Assembly (NCBI GenBank): GCA_964542455.1
Contig: CAZIUC010000011.1
Location: 1-64,000, forward strand
Direction: 5' to 3'
Source of the DNA: PFJX01 sp964542455
Lineage (GTDB): Bacteria > Pseudomonadota > Gammaproteobacteria > Burkholderiales > Thiobacillaceae
Length of the DNA: 64,000 nucleotides
In this document: positions 50,402-58,188 of the stretch, in pieces
How positions within the stretch are numbered: the first letter of the stretch is position 1
Layout of the letters: every line of letters starts with the position of its first letter
Position numbers and translations under genes: made by a program
The notes under the pieces: generated by a model
The model's database searches: none
Told to the model about the DNA's origin: nothing
Seen by the model: only the letters and a program-made list of their open reading frames with translations

Positions 50402-52617
50402 CATAAGAGTTGTCCCACCACTTCCAGCAGTTCTCGCGTTTCGAAGCTGCTTTTCACGACATAGGCGTCGGCGCGGACTTCCAGGCCGCGGCGGCGGTGT
50501 TCCTCGCTGCCCAGCGAAGTGACGATGACGATCGGGAGATCGGCCAGGCGGGTATCGCCGCGAATGCGGCGGGTGAGTTCGAAACCATCCAGTTCGGGCA
50601 TTTCCACATCCGTGATGAGTAGATCGAAGCTGCCGTTGTGCAGCGCTTCCCAGGCTTGTTCACCGTCGGCGGCGACCTGCACGCGGTAACCGGCGTTTTC
50701 CAGGATGCTCTGTTCCAGAGTGCGGGTGGTGATGGAGTCGTCGGCGATCAGGATGCGCCGCGCCGGGCGCGCTTCCGCGTGAGCATGCGAGACAGCGCGG
50801 CCACTGGTGCCCAGGGCGCTGGCGAGCAGATCGCCCACCGCCAGCACCAGCAGGATGTCGCCGTCGCGCCCGAGGGTGCCGCCGGCGATGTGGCGCACCG
50901 CGACCAGGGGCGGCGCGAGCGGCTTGACCACCATTTCGCGCTCGCCCAGGACGTGGTCGACACGCAGCGCCACACGCTGCCAGCCACGCCGTATCACCAC
51001 CACGCTGATGAGTTCGGCAAAGTCGTCCAGCGTGCCACGGTGCCCGAGCAGGGTGGCCAGATCGCGCAACGGCACCGGCGTATCGTCCACCGTCACCGCC
51101 TGGCTGCCCGATACCTCCAGAATCTGAGCCGGCGTCAGTTCCAGAATGCGTTGCACATACAGGCTGGGCATGGCGAACACCTGGCCGGCCGCGCGCACCA
51201 GCAGGCCGTGGTCGCTGGCCAGGGTGAGCGGCAGGCAGAGGCGGAAGCGGGTGCCGCCGTTCAGTTCCGTCTCCACCGCGATGCGCCCGCCCAACGCTTG
51301 CAGGTTCACTTGCACCACGTCCAGTCCGACGCCGCGCCCGGAGACCTCGCTTACCTGGTCGCGGGTGCTGAATCCGGGGCGGAACAGATAGTCGAGCAGT
51401 TGGCGCGAAGTCATGGCGGCGACTTCCTCATCACTGGCCAGACCGAGCTCGCGGATGCGGCCACGTACCCGTGTGGTATTGATTCCGGCACCGTCGTCGG
51501 ACACCGTGATCACCACCGACTGCCCTTCCCGTTCCAGGCGCAGAGTAATCAGGCCGGTCTCCACTTTGCCCATGAGTCGGCGCTGCGTCGCTTCTTCGAT
51601 GCCGTGGTCCACTGCATTACGCAGCAGGTGGACGAGCGGGTCGCGCAGCGCGTCCAGGATGGCGCGATCCATTTCCAGACGCTCGCCTTCCAGTACCAGT
51701 TCCGCGCGCTTGCCCAGGTCGCGCGCCAGGTCGCGCACGGTCAGCACGAACGGTTTGAGCACGCTCTCCGCCGGCACCATGCGCAGATCGCGCACGTCCT
51801 CGCGCAGGCCGGTGGCCAAGGGGCGCAACTGCGCCACGGTGGCGCGCAGCCCGCGTTGCATGGAATCCGCCAGACGCTCGATTTCCAGAATCAGATCGCT
51901 GGCTTCAATCAGAAGATGGCGATCCAGGGCAATTTCGGATTTCGGATTTCGGATTTCGGATGGGTATGCCACCTGGTCATGCCGGCTCTGGTTCAGTTGC
52001 TCCCAGATCTGCTTCAGGCGTTGCGCCAGATCGTGTTGCTGACGGCTCACCTGGTAATGATCGTCGATGCGGATCTTGCTGGCCTGCAACTCTTCCGCCA
52101 GGTCGGCGATGCGGTCCAGGCGCGCCACCGGCAGGCGGATCGTGTCCGGTAGCGGCCGCGCCAGGGCGGCGGTCGAGGGGGCCTCGCTCGGGGGCGGCAT
52201 GGCTCCTCCCGCGGCTACCGCGCACAGGCGTTGCAGCAGGTCGGCGCTGGCCTGACCGATAGGGTTGCCCGCCATTTCCGCCTCGACCAGGCCGCGCATT
52301 CCTTCCACCGCGGAGAGGCACAATTCAACCAGGCCTGGCTGGTGGGCCACGGTCTCGCGCTTGAGCGCGGAGAACAGGTCTTCCAGGGCATGCGCCAGTT
52401 CCGCCGCCCGCTCCAGGCCGACGCCGCGCGCCGCGCCCTTGATGTTGTGGGCGGCGCGAAAGATCGCGTCGAGGATTTGCGTCCGCGGCGTGCCCGTGGC
52501 TCCCTGCTCCAGCGCCAGCAAACCATCGACGATGGCCTGCAGGCGCTCTTCCAGTTGGGCGCTGAAGGTTTGCAGCAGTTGCTGCATCAAGCGTGGGTCG
52601 ATGTCGGAGCGGGGCAT
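50401..52617 (-). CDS. cheA: CheA-type hybrid kinase with C-terminal receiver (WspE-like)
   Basis: 738 aa. Hpt domain with the phosphoacceptor His57 (RAAHNIKGAARGVGL), dimerisation and HATPase regions (HLLRNAVDHGIE, SDDGAGINTTRVRGRI, SGRGVGLDVV), CheW-like P5 (about 480-600), and a C-terminal receiver (about 620-738, Asp670 in LLITDVEMPELDG). This hybrid layout matches WspE. An in-frame heptamer tract (51932-51961) encodes PSEIRNPKSEI at about residues 219-229, in the linker before the dimerisation region. No P2 domain. The gene stop is immediately followed by the right heptamer tract. Confidence 0.95.
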   Translation of the reverse strand: MPRSDIDPRLMQQLLQTFSAQLEERLQAIVDGLLALEQGATGTPRTQILDAIFRAAHNIKGAARGVGLERAAELAHALEDLFSALKRETVAHQPGLVELCLSAVEGMRGLVEAEMAGNPIGQASADLLQRLCAVAAGGAMPPPSEAPSTAALARPLPDTIRLPVARLDRIADLAEELQASKIRIDDHYQVSRQQHDLAQRLKQIWEQLNQSRHDQVAYPSEIRNPKSEIALDRHLLIEASDLILEIERLADSMQRGLRATVAQLRPLATGLREDVRDLRMVPAESVLKPFVLTVRDLARDLGKRAELVLEGERLEMDRAILDALRDPLVHLLRNAVDHGIEEATQRRLMGKVETGLITLRLEREGQSVVITVSDDGAGINTTRVRGRIRELGLASDEEVAAMTSRQLLDYLFRPGFSTRDQVSEVSGRGVGLDVVQVNLQALGGRIAVETELNGGTRFRLCLPLTLASDHGLLVRAAGQVFAMPSLYVQRILELTPAQILEVSGSQAVTVDDTPVPLRDLATLLGHRGTLDDFAELISVVVIRRGWQRVALRVDHVLGEREMVVKPLAPPLVAVRHIAGGTLGRDGDILLVLAVGDLLASALGTSGRAVSHAHAEARPARRILIADDSITTRTLEQSILENAGYRVQVAADGEQAWEALHNGSFDLLITDVEMPELDGFELTRRIRGDTRLADLPIVIVTSLGSEEHRRRGLEVRADAYVVKSSFETRELLEVVGQLL
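51932..51961. repeat. Heptamer tract inside cheA
   Basis: Four copies of ATTTCGG and two further bases (30 nt), in frame within cheA. No partner tract nearby. It encodes PSEIRNPKSEI on the minus strand. Confidence 0.9.
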
Positions 52618-52620
52618 TAG

Positions 52621-52717
52621 ATTTCGGATTTCGGATTGCGGATTTCGGATGTGGGGTGCGCGCTTGCGCGCGCCCTGCGGGTTTCAAATCCGAAATCCGA
52701 AATCCGAAATCCGAAAT
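52621..52717. repeat. Heptamer element without gene, between NIT receptor and cheA
   Basis: Left tract ATTTCGG x4 (third copy ATTGCGG) at 52621-52650, a spacer with a GCGCGC hairpin (about 52651-52684), and right tract of AATCCGA repeats at 52685-52717. The two tracts are inverted, so the unit folds into one long hairpin. It fills nearly the entire gap between the NIT receptor stop (52736) and the cheA start (52617). Confidence 0.9.
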
Positions 52718-52735
52718 TGAGCAAATCCGACATCG

Positions 52736-54901
52736 CTAGACCTTGTACAGGCTCGCCACGGCCGACAGCCGTTGCGCGAGGTGGGAGAGTTCGTCGGTGG
52801 CGACGCGGGTCTGCTCGGTCGCGCTGACGAAGCGGCTGGTGACGGCATGGATGTCGCTCATGGCGGTGGCGATCTGTTCGATGCCGGCGCTTTCCTGGCG
52901 CACGGCGGCGACGATCTGGCGGCTGCCCAGGCTGGTATCACGCACCACGCCTTCCAGGCCACGGATCGCCTCGCCCGCGCGCTGCACCAGATCGAGGCCG
53001 CGCACCACGCCCTTGGCGCCATCCTCGGTGGCCATCACCGCGCGGTCGGTGGCATGGCGGATCTCTTCCAGGATGTGCTGTACCTGTTCGGTGGAAGTCT
53101 GTGATTGTTCCGCGAGTTGCTTCACCTCGGTGGCGACCACCGCGAAGCCCAGTCCGGCCTCGCCGGCGCGGGTCGCCTCGATCGCCGCGTTGAGCGAAAG
53201 CAGACGCAGTTGTCGGGCGATGCCGCCCACCACCGAGGTGATCTCGCCAATACGCTGGGTCTGCTCGTTGAGGGACAAAATGGTTCGGGCGATGGCATCC
53301 ACCTTGATGCTCACCTCACTGATGCCGACGATGCTTTCCTCCACCACCTGGCGCCCATGTTCGCCTTCACTGCGCGCCCGTTCCGCCATTTCGCCGAGGC
53401 GCTGTGCTTTCTCCAGTGTTTGCCCCGAGGTGGCGCGGATCTGCTCCAGGGTGGTCATGGTTTCGGTGACCGAGGCGGCCTGTTCGCTGGCGCCTGAAGA
53501 CTGTGCCGCCACCGCGCTGTGCATCTGGCTGACCGTCACCAGCAGGGTGGAGCCGGTTTCGCGTACCCGTCCGGCCAGGCCGGCGAGGCCCGCGGCCATG
53601 TGGTTGAGGCTGCCGGCAAGTCGGCCCAGGGTGTCGTCGCCTTCTTTCAGACGCCCGGCGAGGTCGCCGGCGGCGATACGTTGGGCGAAATGCTGGATTT
53701 CCAGACCGTGCCGTTCCAGTTCCGCGCTGCTGTCGCGTTCGCGTTTCAGTTGCCGTCCCTGCTCGGCCACCAGTTGGGCAAGCTGGTCACGCAGCGCGTC
53801 CAGCCCTTGGCCCAGTTCGCCCAGTTCGTCGCGACTCCTGGGCGGCAGGGAGACGTTGAAGTTGCCGCCGGCGATGCCGTGCATGGCGGTGAGCAGCCAG
53901 CGCGAATTGCCGCTGACGTTGCGCGCCACCCGCACGATCAGCCACAGGCTGGGCGGAATCGGCAGCAAGGCCAACAAAACGATCAGCGCCAGGCGCCGGC
54001 GGCTGCTGGCATCCAGTTCGCTGGTCAGGTCCGCGAGGTAGCGCGCATAGGTGGTTTCCACGTCGTGCAGGCGTTCAATGCGGCAACTGGCGCTGTCGAA
54101 CCAGGCTTCCGGACTGAAACGTGATTTGGCCTGGCTATCGCGCAGGAGCGCACGCAAGGCGGGCAGGCCACGCACGCAGTCGGCCTGTTCCGCGTCGCGC
54201 CAGGCGAGGCGTAAGGGTTCCGGTGCCTGTGCCTGGAACAGGTCGAGAAGCAGGGTTTGATTGGCGGCAAGCTCGATCAATCGTTGTGCCAGCTTCGGGC
54301 TCGTATCTCCATTCAGCCAACGGCCACCTTCGGCCCGTTCCTGGCCGGCGGCTTCCTTGGCCTGGATCAGTCTGCGGTAGGCGGTGAACTGGCGCGAGAC
54401 TTCGACATCGGTCGAGTAGGCGGCGAGGCCTTCCAGTGTGCCCAGCAAGGCGCGTATCGCCACGCTGTACTTTTCCACGGCGCGCATGACGGGGAGCGCC
54501 CTCTGGTCGACCTCGCCGCGCAGGCGGGTAAGGTCGCCGCGACGTTCCTTCAGCAGATCGGCCGCCAGGCCCAGGTCGTGTTTCGCGGACTGCGCCTTGA
54601 GTGAATCCAGCGCATGCCAGGCCTGGTCGGTTGTCGCGCGCTGGCGCCCCAGTTCCGCCTCGAAGCGGCCGCCCTGGCTGGACAGGAACAGGCTGGTGCG
54701 GCCGCGTTCCGCCTGCAGTTCATGCACCAGGTTGCCGATCGCGATGGACAGTGTGCCGGCTTGCGCCAGTTCCGCCATGCCAGCCTGCCGCAGGGTTTCC
54801 TGCCAGAGTGCGTGACCGGAGAACAGGCCAAGGGCGAGCATGGGCAAGACCAGCACGGCGATCAGCTTGTCGCGCATGGTGAGATTTTCCACATGGATCA
54901 T
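52736..54901 (-). CDS. Chemoreceptor with NIT (nitrate/nitrite-type) sensor domain
   Basis: 721 aa from ATG 54901 (GGAG upstream). Membrane segment 1 (about 9-31), a periplasmic NIT domain (about 35-300) with QAERGRTSLFLSSQGG and QFTAYRRLIQAKEAAGQERA, membrane segment 2 (about 312-332), HAMP (about 335-390) and a second HAMP-like stretch, then the signalling tip SLNAAIEATRAGEAGLGFAVVATEVKQLAEQSQ. NIT domains are predicted to sense nitrate or nitrite. The receptor probably serves the cluster's CheA. Tip residues are standard except LRLLSLNAAIEATRAGE. Confidence 0.94.
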   Translation of the reverse strand: MIHVENLTMRDKLIAVLVLPMLALGLFSGHALWQETLRQAGMAELAQAGTLSIAIGNLVHELQAERGRTSLFLSSQGGRFEAELGRQRATTDQAWHALDSLKAQSAKHDLGLAADLLKERRGDLTRLRGEVDQRALPVMRAVEKYSVAIRALLGTLEGLAAYSTDVEVSRQFTAYRRLIQAKEAAGQERAEGGRWLNGDTSPKLAQRLIELAANQTLLLDLFQAQAPEPLRLAWRDAEQADCVRGLPALRALLRDSQAKSRFSPEAWFDSASCRIERLHDVETTYARYLADLTSELDASSRRRLALIVLLALLPIPPSLWLIVRVARNVSGNSRWLLTAMHGIAGGNFNVSLPPRSRDELGELGQGLDALRDQLAQLVAEQGRQLKRERDSSAELERHGLEIQHFAQRIAAGDLAGRLKEGDDTLGRLAGSLNHMAAGLAGLAGRVRETGSTLLVTVSQMHSAVAAQSSGASEQAASVTETMTTLEQIRATSGQTLEKAQRLGEMAERARSEGEHGRQVVEESIVGISEVSIKVDAIARTILSLNEQTQRIGEITSVVGGIARQLRLLSLNAAIEATRAGEAGLGFAVVATEVKQLAEQSQTSTEQVQHILEEIRHATDRAVMATEDGAKGVVRGLDLVQRAGEAIRGLEGVVRDTSLGSRQIVAAVRQESAGIEQIATAMSDIHAVTSRFVSATEQTRVATDELSHLAQRLSAVASLYKV

Positions 54902-54938
54902 GTTTGTCTCCCGGGGTGGCAAGCGGCGAGCGCGCTCA

Positions 54939-54999
54939 TGTAGCGCCGGCATCCTTGCCGGCTGTTTGGAAAGACGCCGGCAAGGATGCCGGCGCTACA
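54939..54999. repeat. Two-armed TGTAGCGCC palindrome (61 bp)
   Basis: TGTAGCGCCGGCATCCTTGC at the left and the reverse complement at the right, with a short loop. It lies between the NIT receptor and the globin receptor, in the one gap of the operon that does not hold a heptamer element and is not an overlap among the receptor genes. Confidence 0.85.
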
Positions 55000-55013
55000 T
55001 GGGCCGCTCAGCT

Positions 55014-56948
55014 TCATGCCACCCGCTCCCGGCCCGCTTCCATCACGCGCGACTTGGTTTCGATGATGTCGAGTAGTTCCACGATGCGGGCCGACAGGTT
55101 GCGTACCCGGCCCATCACCTGCGCGGCGTTGGGAAGGCGTCCGCTGTTCTGTTGTCGCACCACGTCGTGGATCAGTTCATGCAGTTCCCGGTGCGGCGCG
55201 TCCAGGGCGAGCATTTCCGGGATGTGGCCGTAGCGTTGCATTCCTTCGCTGTCGTACCAGCGACCCAACTGGCAGTGGTGGTGGGAAACGGCTTCCTCCT
55301 CGGCGAGTGTCTCGCGTCCGGCCAGGAAGGCTTCCAGCCGCGTCACCCAGGTTAGGTGCAGAGTGCGCGCGCGGTCGAAGTCGAAGCGGGCGCCGCCCAC
55401 CTGGAACAGTTTCACCATGTTCTGCAACAGGGCGGCGTAGTCGGTGAGCTGGTCGGTGGCGGCCTCGGTCTGGTGGGTGGCGGCGACGAACTGGCTGGTG
55501 ACCTGACTGATGTCGCCCATGGCGATGCGGATCTGGTCAATGCCGGCGGCTTCCTGGCGCACGGCGGCGACGATCTGCTGGCTGGCCATCGCGGTGTCGT
55601 GGATCACCCGGTTGAGGCCGTGCAGGGTCTCGCCGGCGCGGTCGGCCAGGTTGGCGCCGCGGTCGGCGCCTTCGTTGCCTTCTTCCACGGCGCGCACCGC
55701 GCGCGCGGCGGCGTTGCGGATCTCCACCAGGATGCCCTGCACCTGGGTGGTCGCCTGGCGCGACTGCTCGGCCAGATCGCGCACCTCTTCCGCCACCACG
55801 GCGAAACCGCGCCCGGCGTCGCCGGCCTTGGCCGCCTCGATCGAGGCATTCAGCGCCAACATCTTGGATTGCGACGCCAATTCGCCGACGGCATTGGTGA
55901 TCTCGCCGATCTGTTGCAGGCGTTCGTTGAGTACACCGATGTGGCCGGCGATGGCCTCCACCTGTCCACGCGTGTGGCGCATGGCCTGCACCGCCGCTTC
56001 CACCACGGTTACCCCCTGGTCGCCCTCGGCGCGGGCGCGGTCGGCCACTTCCTTGAGGGCGGTGGCTTTTTCCAGGTTTTGCTGTGAAGTGGCCTTGATC
56101 TGTTCCAGGGTGGCGGTGGTCTCGCTGACCGAGGCGGCCTGCTGGGCGGCGCCGCTGGACTGGGCGCCGATCGAAGCGCGTACCTGTTCCACGCTGACCA
56201 GCATGGCGTTGCTCGATTCCGCGACTTCGCTGGTCATTTCCGCGAGGCGGTCGACCATCTTGTTCAGGTTGCCGCCGAGACGGGAAAGGTCATCCTCACC
56301 TGCCAACCCTCCCGCTGTTTCCACCCGCGCGGTCAGATCGCCCTGTGCGACCCGGTCGATGAGATTGTTGAAGGCGGCCAGGCGCTGTTCCAGTTCCTCC
56401 CTGGACAGGTTGACTACATTGAGTTCGCTGCTGAGGCTGTGGATGTAGGTGTCGATGGCGAGTTGGGCATCCAGCGACAGCACCTTGTCCAGCGCCAGCA
56501 CGGCTTGCAGGGCGCGCCCGTGCTTGAAGATGATGGGCGCGAGCAACTGCATGTAGACGGAATAACTGCCCAGGTACCAGCGCGGGGTGAGGCCGATCTT
56601 GTGATGGAGCACGCCCACGCGCAGGCGCCGCTCGAAGTAGTCCGGCCCCAGATCGCCCTTGAACAGTTCCAGCAGATAAGCGCGCTGCGTGCGTTTCAGC
56701 CGTTCCATATTGGAACCGACGCCGCGGATCAGTTGTTCCAGTTCCGGGTAATGCTGGATGTTGACATAGAAGCCATCCACGACGGCATCGGCATGGCGTT
56801 CGATCACCGGCGCCAGTTCCACCAGCAAGGCCAGATCCGCCTCGGTCAGGCCGACGAAGGCCTTGTGCTGTGCCTGCTGTTCCGGGCCCAGATTCATGAG
56901 TTCGGAGAGATTGGCGCTGGCGGTGTCGGTCAGGAATTTTTCGATCAT
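55014..56948 (-). CDS. Globin-coupled chemoreceptor with C-terminal CZB domain
   Basis: 644 aa, soluble. An N-terminal sensor globin (about 1-180), with the proximal heme His115 in VLHHKIGLTPRWYLGSYSVY, as in HemAT-type oxygen sensors. A signalling domain follows with KMLALNASIEAAKAGDAGRGFAVVAEEVRDLAEQS (split here: tip LNASIEAAKAGD). A CZB domain lies at the C-terminus (about 525-644), with the His in LHLTWVTRLEAF, SHHHCQLGRWYD and LDAPHRELHELIHDVV. Oxygen or redox input and zinc-type sensing are combined on one molecule. Second chemoreceptor in the operon. Confidence 0.94.
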   Translation of the reverse strand: MIEKFLTDTASANLSELMNLGPEQQAQHKAFVGLTEADLALLVELAPVIERHADAVVDGFYVNIQHYPELEQLIRGVGSNMERLKRTQRAYLLELFKGDLGPDYFERRLRVGVLHHKIGLTPRWYLGSYSVYMQLLAPIIFKHGRALQAVLALDKVLSLDAQLAIDTYIHSLSSELNVVNLSREELEQRLAAFNNLIDRVAQGDLTARVETAGGLAGEDDLSRLGGNLNKMVDRLAEMTSEVAESSNAMLVSVEQVRASIGAQSSGAAQQAASVSETTATLEQIKATSQQNLEKATALKEVADRARAEGDQGVTVVEAAVQAMRHTRGQVEAIAGHIGVLNERLQQIGEITNAVGELASQSKMLALNASIEAAKAGDAGRGFAVVAEEVRDLAEQSRQATTQVQGILVEIRNAAARAVRAVEEGNEGADRGANLADRAGETLHGLNRVIHDTAMASQQIVAAVRQEAAGIDQIRIAMGDISQVTSQFVAATHQTEAATDQLTDYAALLQNMVKLFQVGGARFDFDRARTLHLTWVTRLEAFLAGRETLAEEEAVSHHHCQLGRWYDSEGMQRYGHIPEMLALDAPHRELHELIHDVVRQQNSGRLPNAAQVMGRVRNLSARIVELLDIIETKSRVMEAGRERVA

Positions 56949-56964
56949 TCAAACACCCATTTTT

Positions 56965-57104
56965 ATTTCGGATTTCGGATTTCGGATTTCGGATTTCGGA
57001 TTTGGCCCATTTCGGATTTCGGATTGCGGATTTCGGATGTGGGAAATCGGGCGCGGCGCAGCCGCGCGAGAAAAATCCGAAATCCGAAATCCGACATCCG
57101 AAAT
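56965..57104. repeat. Heptamer element without gene, between globin receptor and HD-GYP regulator
   Basis: ATTTCGG tracts at 56965-57003 and 57009-57038 (including ATTGCGG), a spacer with the GCGCGGCGCAGCCGCGC hairpin, and AATCCGA tract at 57074-57104, inverted. It fills the 160-bp gap between the stop of the HD-GYP gene and the receptor start. The forward tract shares ATTTCGGATTTCGGATTGCG with the 52621 element. Confidence 0.9.
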
Positions 57105-57108
57105 TGCT

Positions 57109-58188
57109 TCATCTCCGGTCTCTCCACTCCATCGCATCACCACTGATGTTGTGGAACAGATCTGCGTCGCGGCCGCGCACGGCGTTGGCGGGGAGGTCCA
57201 GGCGAACGGGATCGTTCTCCAGGATATCCAGGAAGACGGCGATGATTTCCGGGTCCCAGAAACCACGCGCGGTTTCCTCGCGCAGGATGCGGATGACTTC
57301 GTCGCGCGGCAGGGCGGGTTTGTAGGGGCGTTCGCTGGAGAGGGCGTCGTACACGTCCACCACCTGGAAGATGCGCGCCAGCAGGGGGATGTCGCTGCCG
57401 GCCAGGCCGGAGGGGTAACCGCCGCCGTTCCACTTTTCATGGTGGTAGCGAATGATGTCCACGGTGTGGCGCATGGTGCGCAGGGCGCTGCACAGATAAG
57501 CGCCGGTGGTCGGATGTGATCGCATGATCGCCCACTCCGCTTCATCCAGTTTTCCCTTCTTGAGCAGCACGGCGTCGGGGATGGCGACCTTGCCGATGTC
57601 GTGCAGGATGCCGCCGCGGCGCAGCGCCTCCAGATCGTCATAGGGCAGGTCGAGCGCTTTGCCCAGCACCACGGAGAGATGCGAGAGGCGGTCGCAGTGG
57701 TCGCCGGTGGTGCCGTCTTTGGCTTCGACCACGCGCGCCAGCGCGAACAGCACCGATTCGGTATCGTCGAGGCGGTCGGTCAGGCGCTTCTTGTCCACCG
57801 CCGCGCGTACCCGCGCGGTCAGTTCCACCGCGTTGAACGGCTTGGTGATGTAGTCGGAAGCGCCCACTTCCATGCCGTGCACCACATCGTCCGGACTGCC
57901 CAGGGAGGTGAGCATGATGATGGGCAGCAGACGAAATTCCTCCTGCTCACGCAGCCGGCGGCAGACTTCGATGCCGTCGAGGTCGGGCATCATCACGTCG
58001 AGCAGGACCACATCGGGGCGCAGGGCGGCGATGCGCGTCAGGGCGGCATCGCCGCCATCCGCCTCCAGCACCTCGAATTCTTGTGAACCCAGTACCGCGC
58101 GAATCAGCGCGCGGTTGGTGGCCATGTCGTCCACCACCAGAATGCGGGCATGGCCGCCGCTTGTATGAGCGCTGTACGTCGAGTTCAT
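57109..58188 (-). CDS. Response regulator with HD-GYP c-di-GMP phosphodiesterase
   Basis: 359 aa. Receiver (about 12-130, phosphoacceptor Asp64 in VVLLDVMMPDLDG, KP at 116-117) and HD-GYP domain (about 145-330) with LHDIGK (His196, Asp197), HHEKWNGGGYPSGL and RIFQVVDVYDALSSERPYK. All catalytic residues are present, so it should hydrolyse c-di-GMP when phosphorylated. This is the likely direct output of the CheA kinase in the cluster, where WspR would have a GGDEF domain. The ATG overlaps the stop of the second cheW (ATGA). Confidence 0.95.
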   Translation of the reverse strand: MNSTYSAHTSGGHARILVVDDMATNRALIRAVLGSQEFEVLEADGGDAALTRIAALRPDVVLLDVMMPDLDGIEVCRRLREQEEFRLLPIIMLTSLGSPDDVVHGMEVGASDYITKPFNAVELTARVRAAVDKKRLTDRLDDTESVLFALARVVEAKDGTTGDHCDRLSHLSVVLGKALDLPYDDLEALRRGGILHDIGKVAIPDAVLLKKGKLDEAEWAIMRSHPTTGAYLCSALRTMRHTVDIIRYHHEKWNGGGYPSGLAGSDIPLLARIFQVVDVYDALSSERPYKPALPRDEVIRILREETARGFWDPEIIAVFLDILENDPVRLDLPANAVRGRDADLFHNISGDAMEWRDRR

